Part shown: piece after piece, positions 24,063-34,397 of the stretch
Position numbering within the stretch: position 1 is the stretch's first letter
Layout of the letters: every line of letters begins with the position of its first letter
Made by a program: the position numbers and the translations under genes
Origin: Hyphochytrium catenoides
Lineage: Eukaryota > Sar > Hyphochytriomycetes > Hyphochytriales > Hyphochytriaceae
Reading direction: 5' to 3'
Assembly: GCA_900088475.1 (NCBI GenBank)
Contig: FLMG01000261.1
Span: 85,561-149,560, forward strand
DNA length: 64,000 nt
Notes under the pieces: model-generated
The model's database searches: none
What the model saw: only the letters and a program-made list of their open reading frames with translations
What the model was told of the DNA's origin: nothing

Positions 24063-26258
24063 TCAGCGTTTCTTTCCGTCTTTCTTGATGGGCCCAGAGG
24101 AGGGAATTCCTTCGAACGGGGTATACTGTGAGGATGGTCCTCCAACATGTACTTTTGTCCTCTTGTTACCCATCCGAGAGGCAACCACTGCCCGCTCGTC
24201 GGTGTTTCCAATAGTTCCTGTCCCTTGCGGCACCTTTGTGAGAGAAACACGGCACCGTGGACATCGTACCACACCCAACCCAAAGGAAGGTTTCCACTGG
24301 CGGCCATTGCCTTGAATTGCGCTAGGACTCTTGTCCGAGGTTGCCTTTGCAATTTTTGATCCTTTTGAGCTAAGATCTAGGCCCAAACAAATTGCAGACG
24401 CTTGACCAGTTTCCTTCTTTTGCCTAGCACGACTATGTTTCTTTCTGAGGTAGTAGGCGTATAGCGACTGAACTAGAATGACTAGAATGGAGGTGTACAC
24501 TGCAGTAACAGTGTAGAGTACTATGTCCCCTCTGAAGAACATGCACGGTCCATCAGGGCCACAAGCTGGGAATATCAACCACCAAAGGGACCACTTGGCA
24601 GACGTTGAGCTCTGAAAGATGTAGAGCAGGTCCCAGTTGAAGAGCTGGTTACTTTGAGTGGATGTCGCACCTATGATGAAAGAGATGTAACCAATTATCC
24701 CTACGTCCCGTATTGCCAACTGGTCGTCGCTCACATGACGTAGTCGTCGTAGTAAACTTCGAATTCCATAGAAGACGAAATGAACGATGGCCTCATGGTA
24801 AACCACGATGCTGAATGCTTGCCATGCAGCTTTCGCTGTAGTCACCACTGAGATTAGGATTTCACCATAGGCTGAACCCAGAATCTGCCTTAGAATGGCA
24901 AGTGCTAAGTAAGCTGAGTTATTGTTGGCACAAACAATTCCAAGCGAAGAAGCAGTCAAAACGTCCTCCATGTCCTTCCTGGACCATGACCAGAAGGAAG
25001 GGGGCCATACGACGAAGGAGGCGTTGTTGTTGTCAGGCTGCTTGAGGCGCTCGTCTTCCACTCCTGGTACGCACTTTTCTGCGGTTTCTTCTTCTTCCTT
25101 GTCTCGAACAGATGGACTCGCATCGGGTAGTAATAAGGCGCTTCTAGGCGATGGCGATGATGGCAAGTTTCCTCGTCTTTGATGATGAGCAGCTACGTTG
25201 CATTCAGTTTGGAAATGGAGAAAGCAGGCTCGGCCTACTCTTACGGCTTCGCACCAATAGACCACACGCATCAAAATGGAAAGCAAAATCCAGGCTAACG
25301 CGGAAATTTTGATCCTTTCCCACACCGTAGTAAGACGTGTCGATAGCCACTGCAAATCTTCTCTTTCCAGATCCCGCTTCCCAACTCGCAGACAAAGAAT
25401 ATATCCTAAGGCCTGTGAGCTGTCTTCTTCCTGATGACTTATTGGAAAGAAACAAACACTCCTAACTCCTGGGACTAGCGGTTGTCCGTAATAGGCAAAA
25501 GCATTCTGGCAGATTGTTGACAGCATACCACTCGAGTTGGGGTAGGCAAGTGGCTCCTTACACCCCTGAGACGTGCTAGACATGATGCTCCTGTGATCGT
25601 ACAGGGGCAGACTTCTGTTGCAGATGAGCAGTTCTAGAAGGCGGCCTTGGCTAAGTGATCCCCCATCCGGCGTCGTCGTCTGCATCATTCTTATAGGTGA
25701 TGATGGCCTGCTCGTGGCAGAAGAAAAGGTTGTACTCTCGCCAGGGATGGCTCTAGCTATTGAAAGCAGCGTCTGAATAAAGATGTACCTGAAGAAAATG
25801 GTGCCTGGTTGTGGCCCGCAGAAGTTGGAAGGATGATGACCGAGAGTGCCTCCCATTATCGTGATGACACTGGACGACTCGTCATCTAAAACAACATTTG
25901 GCAGATCGGAATCCCCCATTGATGCTACCATGTTGCTGTTAGGCTCGCCCGTATCTGATCTTGCCCTGATCATTTGCTCAGCCATGTCTAGCGACTCGAA
26001 AGAGAGGTCCATACGAGCGAGGGAAACCACAAAGACAGTGAGCTCTATAACTGCCCACAGTACTCCGAATAGAGAGAGACGCGGCATCGAAAACACCAGC
26101 GTGCTACGGAAGTGCAGTGTGTGCCGCAGAAGGAGCATACTAGTCCAATATTTTCCTGACATATTTGTGTTTTCGGTGGCAACGCTAGCAGCTCCATCAC
26201 TTCCTAAATCGTTGATTGGCAATGAAGCTCTCCTGGACGTAGCTTGGCCACCCCTCAT
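24063..26258 (-). CDS. Polytopic membrane protein, family copy A (intronless)
   Basis: One uninterrupted frame of 731 aa starts at the first ATG (26258); the frame is open a few codons further. Hydrophobic segments predict about seven to nine membrane spans. The first is near residue 65 (SLFGVLWAVIELTVFVVSL) and is followed by LSFESLDMAEQMIRARS. A central block contains AILRQILGSAYGEILISVV. A later block contains LFNWDLL, then WWLIFPACGPDGPC and another span. The C-terminal tail carries a CPRC motif (VVRCPRCRVSL). Paralogs lie at 27588-28391 (truncated) and 30166-32451. I do not recognise the family. A channel, transporter or receptor role is possible but unsupported. The lack of introns is unusual for this region. 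Confidence 0.75.
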   Translation of the reverse strand: MRGGQATSRRASLPINDLGSDGAASVATENTNMSGKYWTSMLLLRHTLHFRSTLVFSMPRLSLFGVLWAVIELTVFVVSLARMDLSFESLDMAEQMIRARSDTGEPNSNMVASMGDSDLPNVVLDDESSSVITIMGGTLGHHPSNFCGPQPGTIFFRYIFIQTLLSIARAIPGESTTFSSATSRPSSPIRMMQTTTPDGGSLSQGRLLELLICNRSLPLYDHRSIMSSTSQGCKEPLAYPNSSGMLSTICQNAFAYYGQPLVPGVRSVCFFPISHQEEDSSQALGYILCLRVGKRDLEREDLQWLSTRLTTVWERIKISALAWILLSILMRVVYWCEAVRVGRACFLHFQTECNVAAHHQRRGNLPSSPSPRSALLLPDASPSVRDKEEEETAEKCVPGVEDERLKQPDNNNASFVVWPPSFWSWSRKDMEDVLTASSLGIVCANNNSAYLALAILRQILGSAYGEILISVVTTAKAAWQAFSIVVYHEAIVHFVFYGIRSLLRRLRHVSDDQLAIRDVGIIGYISFIIGATSTQSNQLFNWDLLYIFQSSTSAKWSLWWLIFPACGPDGPCMFFRGDIVLYTVTAVYTSILVILVQSLYAYYLRKKHSRARQKKETGQASAICLGLDLSSKGSKIAKATSDKSPSAIQGNGRQWKPSFGLGVVRCPRCRVSLTKVPQGTGTIGNTDERAVVASRMGNKRTKVHVGGPSSQYTPFEGIPSSGPIKKDGKKR

Positions 26259-27587
26259 TGTGAGACGTTGCACCTTATGATTGTCTACGGACAGCAGACT
26301 TTTCCTGCTCTATCTATTCCGAAGACAGATGTCAGACTTCAGTCGTTGGTCTGAGAGAAACTTCACTCTCAACGTTCTGCTTTGGCTGCCCCCGAGGCAG
26401 AGGCCCATATTCTTCCTCCGAGAATTGTTGTTAGCTGCACACCTAAATAAGGGAGGAGGCAACCATGAGAAACATAACAAAGACTGAAACTTCATGAGAC
26501 TCTCGTCTTAGCCAGCAGCTAGCCGCCGTAGAAGACCTTCGCATCATCGAACTTTCTGGCAGTTATATTCACTTCGAGAACTACGCACAGATTGGGACTG
26601 CAAGAAGGCAAGAAGATGAAGCGACATTCTATCGTAGACCATCATCCATCTCATGCTGGTACCCAACTCCCTACTTTTGCTTCGTCTTCTTGCACGCGTC
26701 GCTAATGATAGGCCAGACGACAACCACCTATGGTACACTGGTTGAGTGAGAGGGCCCTTACATGTTCCTCCAGAAGATGAGATGGCTTGTCTCAAGGTGT
26801 GGATATTCCAGGTAACGTAACGGACAATCACCTCTTGTTTTCGCAAATAAGCTGTAGCTGTCTATTTCTTTGTATTTGTTGCTCTATTATATATCCTTTA
26901 CGAAGTTGTACTTGCGGATATAAACTCATCAAGCCCTACCTCTCTTCGCAATTTCGTTCCACAGTTCAAAGTTGAGGTGGAACATTTCCGTCTTGAGATC
27001 GATTGCTGTTCAGCGGCAGCTTGCCTTCCTTGTTGCCGGGATATTCAAATATATTCATGAAGCTCAACAAAGCTCAAGAAGAGTGAGAAGATGAACGTCC
27101 TCAAGGAAAGAAGCTGTTGAAGTCAGCTAGTGATAGAATGATAGTCCTTATAGCGAAGGGGGTAGGAGGGGGAGCCTTTAGTGACTTAAGGGTGTTCAGG
27201 CTGGATCAGTCCCTGCCTCCTATCCATAACATTCTTTCCCGGTTTGGACGCTGTCGCGAGGCTGTTCTTGTATGTTGTGGACTCACAAGTTGTTTGCGAT
27301 AAAAAAGGATGCACTGGCGCCCAACAGTTCCCTTGGTCTACCGCCTATCTGTGATATCTGTCCAGAGGCCTACTTCTCTCCCAGTCACGACGCTCTTGCT
27401 TAGTTGGAACCCTTCCAACCAGTTGGTCGATTGGTTGATTATACCAGGCCAGTCTGGTCGCCAAAAGGAGGGCTGCGTGTATAACCGCAGCAACACTACA
27501 TTTGAACACCCTCTGTTTCTTCATCGAGTGCGCGCTGCCGCCATCGACTCGCCAGATTATCTTCAACGCTCTTATACTCTCCCTGCT
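26259..27587. other. Intergenic region between family copy A and the truncated copy
   Basis: It contains only short frames without family resemblance. The minus-strand frame 27345-27566 lies just beyond the end of the truncated copy but has no similarity that I can see to the tails of copies A or B. Confidence 0.5.
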
Positions 27588-28391
27588 TCAGAAAAATAGG
27601 TATGGTTCTGCGCGTTTTTTGGGGTCAGGTTGGGCTCTAGTCAGTAACAGACAGTGGCAATCGGGGCAGCCAACTTTCCCCAGAAAGTGAGGCCATTCAG
27701 CTCCCGGAACGGAGGGTGATGGAGAGGTAGCATGCCCAGGATCGGGATACGCACGGAGCTTAAGGCTGCCAACAGTAACGTGGTGTACCCGGGCGACAGT
27801 CGTTTCCTTTCTCTTGTACGAACGCAAGATCTGAAGCAACACCGCCAAAGTGGAAATATACAACGCTGCGACAGTATGTATGAGAACATCAGCTCTGTAG
27901 AACATAATACATGGGCCATCGCTGCCACACTCAGTAACAGCAAGAGTATTTTAGCTATCGCGTGCGTTTATCATCTGAACATTGACATCCAAGTCGTGGA
28001 AGCTGTAGTCGGTCACCGCCAAAGCGTATAAGAAGATAGCGACATCAATGACGGCCCATATAGTCCCAATCATGGAAACGGTAGACAGAGACAGGAACGT
28101 CCTACTGTTTACCTGCGTCCGATGACGAGTAACCAACAACCTGAGCCCTGATCGGACCGTGTGCGCCGGAAATGAAGGCTTGATATTGCTACAGAGAACC
28201 TCCAACGATGACCTGCTGCCAGGCTGTGAGTTTGGGACAACCGTTGATCCACGATCAGGTGTCGAACCGTCGACAGAACCATCCTTGCCGTTTTTAACCC
28301 TCCTGCCAACCTCCTCCAAGACTCCGAGCCTTGTTGACATCCTCTGCTTAATTAGCTCTCCTCTGATTAGCTGACCGAAAAGCTCCTTCAT
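27588..28391 (-). pseudogene. Truncated copy of the polytopic membrane protein family
   Basis: The N-terminal part (ATG 28391 to about 27951) matches copies A and B: SMIGTIWAVIDVAIFL aligns with their first membrane span, followed by DYSFHDLDVNVQMINARDS. A stop codon comes directly after. The sequence then resumes with TECGSDGPCIMFYRADVL, which is the C-terminal GPDGPC span of the family, and a tail with CPDC (27943-27588, other frame). About 430 residues of the middle region are absent. The break combines a large internal deletion, a stop and a frame change, so this is most simply a decayed tandem copy. A short spliced product is possible but would lack most membrane spans. Confidence 0.75.
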
Positions 28392-30165
28392 CGTGTTGTC
28401 TGGTTACTAAGAGAACCAGGACATCCAGATAGTTCCCACCTTACCTTAACAACAATGACGTCGGAAGTCACACCTAATTATCATCAGTGGTAGAACAGGG
28501 TTTGCATGAAGAGGTAGTCTTCATCGGTCATCTTCGGAGGACAATACTACTAGACCGTGGACATTCCTGGGAAGTATGTATTGGCTCAAAAAAAGACTCC
28601 TCCTCTCGCCAACAAAAGGGAGCTGAAGTTTGTAAGTATCATTCTAAAGATCTCGGATGATGGTAGAGACGAAGGCCCTTCTTTAACAACAGCGCCAAGC
28701 GGGCTCATCCTCTCTAGTCCAAGGACGCAGACAACAAATTGTAAGGCCCGCTCCTGAGAAATAGCAGTCCACAGTGTTGCCGGAGGAAGCGCAGCCTAAG
28801 AGGAAACATGCTATCGTCTCGTATAGTAAACTTTCACCCTTGGTCTTTCTCTGGAGATGATGCAGCAGTACCCTCGCCGACGAAGAATGGCCAGAGAGCC
28901 ACCACCTACTACTTCTTGTTGCCCCTCATGAAGCTTTGCTGAAGGAGGAGGGGGCACAGAAAGAAGTGGAGACTGCAGTATAGGACGAACAGATCACTGC
29001 ATCCTGTAACCGCCCAACTCCGGAACAATACAAACCAGAAGACTGCTCTTCTGTCCTCAGCTTTACTTAGCTGATCCTCTCTTTGCCAGGTATTTCGTCC
29101 TCCGTCCCTCCCGGTGTCGTAGGTGGTGGTGTGCATTTGCCTTTTGCTGCTCCTTCACAAGATAAAAAGGAAGTTCACCCTTTCCCCGGGAGCGATGATT
29201 TGGTCAAAGGTGATGGAGGTGACCGATCTGGCGTGGAGCTGACCGTAGTACTTTCTCGTACTACCAAAGGCGGTGGAGATCCTTATTTTAGTTCTGGTAA
29301 GAGACAAGGCTTCTTATGTTGTCTCGGGTCGTACTACTCTTCTTTGGGACACGCACGGCCATCATCTACGGCATGGCTATTTTTTGGGGGCATTCATTTG
29401 TTGGGCACATGCAGCCGGGTGCTGCCAGTTCAAACAGCCATCAGAATGGCGTTTGTTGCCTCAGCCACGACCTACCTCATTATTTATTACATCTTTTTGC
29501 CTAGTAGAGTATCATAATCGCCTGCCAGCCTGGACTCTCTTTTTACATATGCAGTGGCGGTATTACCGTTTAACCGAGGGAATTGTCTTCTGTCGCCATC
29601 ACTGCCTGTGCCTTATGCTAGTTGGGCCGGGAGGAGAAAGGACGACCGCCCACCGCTATACTCATGGGTAAAGGGAATGCGAGGTAACAGTGCTCTTCCC
29701 CTTGTTCACTTGTCTTTACTTTCTTCCTCCATCAAGCAAGCTATCCTGTAGCGTCTAATAGTGTGGGGTCATCATGGCAAGCACCCGTTGTTGACGAGTC
29801 CCGATTCACCATCTATTGCGTTCGAGAGCTCTGAAGAAGTCTAGTCTTATGGTGGCCATCAGCGCATGTTTTGACTCCCGCGAAGCCGTCGAAGAACGGT
29901 GACAAAGTACTGCTCGTTCTCCGTTTCAAAGTATTGTTTAAACTGTCTTCGTACTTCTTGTTTGATCATGCACGCTTTGCAATAATCTGGTATGGATCCT
30001 TGGGAGAAAAAGCGTGCAAGCAATGAGATATTTCTTCTGGATAACACATCAAAGTACTTGGCATTGTTGTCTCACACACTTCGGAAAAAGGAGTTTGCAT
30101 TCACATGACTCTCGATTTAGCCTAGTGGCCTTAGTACCGTGAAGTTCGGGCCTCTTTACGGCTCG
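28392..30165. other. Intergenic region with unassigned short frames
   Basis: Plus-strand frames at 29083-29517 and 29316-29504 contain hydrophobic stretches and an acceptable GTAAGA donor near 29297, but no convincing joined protein emerged. A minus-strand frame at its left end (29859-30047) is listed separately. Confidence 0.4.
29859..30047 (-). CDS. Possible terminal exon or small ORF, unknown
   Basis: About 62 codons, extendable upstream to about 30066, read as soluble, amphipathic protein (for example KYFDVLSRRNISLLARFF, then a Cys-containing turn and QYFVTVLRRLRG). The composition looks more coding-like than that of the neighbouring frames. It has no ATG of its own and lies 118 bp past the stop of family copy B on the same strand, so it could be an alternative last exon of that gene or a fragment of another gene. 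I do not recognise it. Confidence 0.25.
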   Translation of the reverse strand: MLSRRNISLLARFFSQGSIPDYCKACMIKQEVRRQFKQYFETENEQYFVTVLRRLRGSQNMR

Positions 30166-32451
30166 CTAACAGACACTGGGTGAGGGAATGATAAAGCGGT
30201 ATGGGCTAATCTCTACCCGTTCCTTGGAAGTCGTTCTGAGAGAGACAAGATGGTTTTCCTCCTGACACCACGGCACCATTACGCAAGAGCCGCAAGCGGG
30301 TTGTCCGGTACAGTTGATCGTGTCCCCCGTTGCCGCGCCCCCAGTAGTGTCCTTTGTTAAAGGATGTACGATAGACCTTCTACTAGCACCGAAGCAGCAA
30401 GGTTCCACGACGGACTTTTCGCTTGTCTCTGTCTCACTTGAGGGTAATGGTGCGACAGCATCTGCATCCAAAAGAACTTCTTGCTTGACTAGCAGAGACT
30501 TGCATTGTGGGCACCCCACAGTGCCCAAGAAATGAACGGCTCCATTAATAGCCACACGAATATCGTTTATAGAAAAGCCCATCCAAGACAGCTTCCGATA
30601 CCTTCTTTCTTCCTCAAAGCCACTACTCTTCTCGGAGGAAATTACAAGATCAAGCGCTCTCTGCTGACTCCACACAGCTACCACGGACTGGAGGAGCATT
30701 GCTAGCAGTGCAGTCCAGGTTGCCGTGAGAGTGTGTAGAACAATGTCAGCCCTGAAGGCCACACATGGCCCATCAGGACCGCAAGCAGGAAACACGAGCC
30801 ACCAGAGGGTACGTTTGATCCACGTCGCGGTACGGAAGAGGCAAAATAGGTCCCAATTGAAAAGCTGAATGCTTTGAGCTGCCATGGTGACAAGGATAAA
30901 GGACATGTACCCAAGAACCCCGACATCTGTTGTTAGCTTGTTTGTCGATATCCACGCTCCCTGACTAATATGCAACGTGGAGCAGTGCAGTATCACTTGT
31001 GAAGCGAGTTGAATGACTGCTTCGTGGTAAGTGACCATACTTAGGGCTTGCCAGGCAGCTGGGGCGGTCGTAACAACTGAGAGTAGTATCTCTCCATAGA
31101 CGGCACCCATTACCTGTCTCATGACAGCTAAGCTCAGGTACAACTTGTCGTTGTTGGCGCAAGCAATTCCGATTGAAGCTGCAGTGAGGAAAGACTGAAG
31201 ACCCTCCGAGGTTGTTATATTTGACTTCATGTTGGTAGGTTCTTCATCTCGGGCTTCCCAAGCTTGACCTGGCGGCATTATGCGCTGAGGTTCCTTACGC
31301 CTGGGGGGCCTTGACAAGGATTGTTTACTATGATGCTGCGAAGACATGCCACCGGCAGTTCGGGTCTTACTACTACCTTCTCCGTTGTTGTTGCTCTTTC
31401 CCTCCCTACTTCCCTCCTTTTGCTTCTGTTGTCTCAGAGTCACGGTCGTTAGCGAGGGACATTCACTCCGTAAGTGCATTAGAGACGTTTGAGTGACTCT
31501 CACAACTGAGTGCCAATAGGCCAGTCTCATCGCTATAGAAAGCACTACCCAGGCAACCGCTGAGAGTTTTATTCTACTCCAGACCGGCTGTAGCCTTCTG
31601 ATGAGCCACTGCGTATCGTTTCTAGCCAGGCCATTGTTACCAAAGCGAAAACAAGGCACGGACCCACCTCTCGACGGTTCTTGACGGTGCAATAAGAAGA
31701 GGCAGATGCTCTTTACCCCCATCGAATACATCTGCAGATGATAACGGTCCATGTTCTCACACAGATCCAGCAGCAGAGGGGTGGAGTTAAGATATAGCTG
31801 AGGAGCCCTACAAGGCTGCGAGATATTGGAGAGAAGATACCGCTGATCTACCAGAATGTGGCTCTTGTCGCAGAGTAGCAATTTTATCACCTCTCTATCC
31901 AATGAAAGAGGAAAAGTATCTCGCCCGGCTCTCTCTTCCCTCCCATCTTCCAATTTCTGACTTTCTTGCTCATCATTAGCCTGTTCAGTCAGAGTGGATG
32001 CTGCCAACATAGCCTGTGCGCCAATGTACATTAGCAACTGAGAGCCAGTTGGCGGTCCGCAGTAGTCAGAGAGAGACTCTAGAGAGCCCCCCGAGATGCT
32101 GATGACACTCTCGTCGCTCCATTTTACACCTCCAGTGGAGTCGTTGGGGGCCAGTGGAGTGCCAAAGAGGTCGCTCTCCCTTGCTCGGAGCATCAGATCT
32201 ATAGTGTCTAACGTCTCAAACGAGAAGTCCGTCCCGCTTAGAGATAACATGAATATGGCAAGCTCTATAGTGGCCCATACTGCGCCAAGGAGAGAGAAGC
32301 GTGGGAGAGATAATACTGTAGGATAGATGTGGAGCTTGTGGCGTGAAGAAAGAAGCCTCTTCCAGGAATGAGACCGGAATCCTTCTGGAAGACTTCTCAA
32401 CAGAATAGAGCGTGAGTCCTGCCCTTTGCTTCTTCCCTTAACTCCAATCAT
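30166..32451 (-). CDS. Polytopic membrane protein, family copy B (intronless)
   Basis: This is a long single frame of 761 aa from the first ATG (32451). The frame is open back to 32541, and those extra codons loosely resemble the N-terminus of copy A, so the true start may lie upstream through an unseen exon. It shares with copy A the first span (SLLGAVWATIELAIFMLSL), the FSFETLDTIDLMLRARES segment, KLSAVAWVVLSIAMRLAYW, AVMRQVMGAVYGEILLSVV, TYHEAVIQL, LFNWDLF, WWLVFPACGPDGPC and a C-terminal CPQC motif (GTVGCPQCKSLL). A long Arg/Ser/Gln-rich cytosolic-type loop sits mid-protein. The tail after CPQC is longer than in copy A and carries more cysteines. Function is unknown. Confidence 0.72.
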   Translation of the reverse strand: MIGVKGRSKGQDSRSILLRSLPEGFRSHSWKRLLSSRHKLHIYPTVLSLPRFSLLGAVWATIELAIFMLSLSGTDFSFETLDTIDLMLRARESDLFGTPLAPNDSTGGVKWSDESVISISGGSLESLSDYCGPPTGSQLLMYIGAQAMLAASTLTEQANDEQESQKLEDGREERAGRDTFPLSLDREVIKLLLCDKSHILVDQRYLLSNISQPCRAPQLYLNSTPLLLDLCENMDRYHLQMYSMGVKSICLFLLHRQEPSRGGSVPCFRFGNNGLARNDTQWLIRRLQPVWSRIKLSAVAWVVLSIAMRLAYWHSVVRVTQTSLMHLRSECPSLTTVTLRQQKQKEGSREGKSNNNGEGSSKTRTAGGMSSQHHSKQSLSRPPRRKEPQRIMPPGQAWEARDEEPTNMKSNITTSEGLQSFLTAASIGIACANNDKLYLSLAVMRQVMGAVYGEILLSVVTTAPAAWQALSMVTYHEAVIQLASQVILHCSTLHISQGAWISTNKLTTDVGVLGYMSFILVTMAAQSIQLFNWDLFCLFRTATWIKRTLWWLVFPACGPDGPCVAFRADIVLHTLTATWTALLAMLLQSVVAVWSQQRALDLVISSEKSSGFEEERRYRKLSWMGFSINDIRVAINGAVHFLGTVGCPQCKSLLVKQEVLLDADAVAPLPSSETETSEKSVVEPCCFGASRRSIVHPLTKDTTGGAATGDTINCTGQPACGSCVMVPWCQEENHLVSLRTTSKERVEISPYRFIIPSPSVC

Positions 32452-32541
32452 TTCTTCTGCCCCATATGTCGCTCCACCTGCCCTTTGGAGTTCTTGAATA
32501 GGGGTTACGCTGCCATGCCTCACTGCCCGGCGGCCAGTCAC

Positions 32542-34397
32542 TGGTTGAGCCCCACTCAGCTGGGAGAATGTCTTATTGTTGTGGACGTCTGAAGCAGCAA
32601 CGTTTGGGGTGGTGGGAGCAGAAGAACACCCTTACTAGTCGTTCACGGTGCGATGGCTACCACCAGCCTAGAGCTGGCTACTTTGGACCCGGGCTGATGA
32701 TTATGAAAGAGCAAATGACTGAGTCGGCCTTTTAGCTTCCTCAAAACAATTGCTTGAGCCGCCACCTTCGCGTTCAGGAGCCCCCTCACAGCTTGTGGTG
32801 CCGAAAGCGCTGCTTATGAACGGTTGAACAGTCTACACCTTCACTTTGGGTAGTAGCAACAAACAATGACTAAATAAGTGAACTCATCACAGACTTCACA
32901 GCAGAAGAAGTTCTCCACGTTGATAAAGTGGTTAATAGGGAAGGGTCATCATTACAAGCTCGTCCTGAAGCCGTTGTTTCCTTACAATCGATTGTAGGCG
33001 GATAAATGAGGGTCTTATCCGTCCGCGGTTACCAAGAAGATGTCCCTTCTTCTTCTACTACTACCACCATCACCTTTTTCCTTTCCTCCTCCTCACTCAT
33101 TATCCTTCGTTGGTTTCCTTCCTCTGCTGCTGCGTCAAGGCGGCGCTAGCTCACCTTATCTTTGGTGCCCCACTCCTTCCACTCCCACACCACCAAGACG
33201 TCTTTTCTCATCCTTCCTGTTCAGGTCCTCCTCTACCCTCCTTCTCCTACCTCCCTTTTCACTTCTTCTTCCTTCTTCTTGAACGGATCTTGTCTCGAAA
33301 GCAGGAAAAACGACTCCCTTCTCTCTTGGCCTCATCGCACTAGGCCCGTCTAGTATCGTCGTTGTACTCTCTTCACCCTATCATCCCACTCGTCTCCTGC
33401 TGGTAGTACAATGTCATAAGATCTTGGCATCAACAGAAATGTAACGGCTCATGGGCTAGCCCACTTCAGCCTAGCGTCGTCCTTTCTGAACAGCCCTGTT
33501 ACTACGACAACAGCTTTTGCCAATGAGAATTGACAGAAAGTGAAAGGTGTGTCAAGAGATGTGGGACCCCGAAGCTTGTGAGTCTTGCTATTGCATCTGT
33601 TAATTTACCCTCTTTGCCTTGTCAATAAAGAGAGAACGGTGTGAATTAAGAACAGTGTCATCTGGGAAGATGCCGAAGCACGAACGGATTCTTCCCTGAG
33701 TGCAAGTACCATCATTCTCAAGCCTTGTCATCACTTTTACCCTCCTTTGGCTTGTCCTTTTGGCCAGCTCAGCAGCGGATGATCGAGTGCACTTCGCAGC
33801 GCCAGTTCGATGCTTCCATAAAGCGACTCGCTATCCTCCTCCTTTAAACCCTCTCCTACCACCCTCTAGTAGATCTTTATTTTACCTTTGGCTGGCTGCT
33901 TGCTGGTCTCTCTTCTTTTGTCGATAGTGATTGTTGTCTGCCTCATCCTCATCCTCCTCAACAGATTCTCACCTGTTGGCATCACGGTAGCAAATACTTC
34001 CACGAGAAGAGAGAAACGCTGGACTCTCCGTTTGAAGCTTGACTGAACAAGTGCCTGGATGCATAATAAACACGGAAGAAGGACCAAGGGGAGTTTTGAA
34101 TTGAAAAGGACTGTCGAGCCCACCACCACTTTGTCTTCTTCTGGCTGCACCTCGGATGCGAACCCCAGTGTCAGGGTCTACAACGGAAGGTAGTGGGCTG
34201 TGTAAGACGATCTTCTTATTACTTCATCATTGGCCGAGAACCCCTTCCGTTCAACAACTTCATTGTTAGTTTACATCCAACCTCTTCTTCTCGCTTTGAA
34301 GGAGGAGTCCCACCACCCTAACAGCGCATGAATAATGGCTGTTTTGCCTCTTCTCAGCAGCGCCAATACCAAGTGAAACGTCTCCCGACATCAAATA
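32542..34397. other. Intergenic region, pyrimidine-rich, no supported gene
   Basis: The plus strand is strongly C/T-rich around 33.0-33.3 kb, which yields artefactual Leu/Pro/Ser frames. The frame at 33700-33927 mimics a signal peptide but has no ATG. Promoters for the divergent copy B and SAMHD1-like genes must lie here. Confidence 0.5.
33038..33300. repeat. Low-complexity pyrimidine-rich tract
   Basis: The tract is dominated by CTT, CCT and TCC triplets on the plus strand, without a fixed repeat unit. Overlapping frames in it are low-complexity Leu/Pro/Ser/Phe and are not taken as genes. Confidence 0.6.

Noticed and set aside
23864-24352. Minus-strand frame overlapping the 3' end of membrane-protein copy A
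   Set aside because: It overlaps the well-supported copy A frame, has no domain, and its composition matches an out-of-frame reading.
33040-33353. Overlapping plus-strand frames rich in Leu, Pro and Ser
   Set aside because: They arise from a pyrimidine-rich tract that leaves all three frames open and show no domain or splice support.
33700-33927. Frame beginning with a signal-peptide-like stretch (LVITFTLLWLVLLASS)
   Set aside because: It has no ATG, an in-frame stop lies directly upstream, and the rest is low-complexity without family resemblance.
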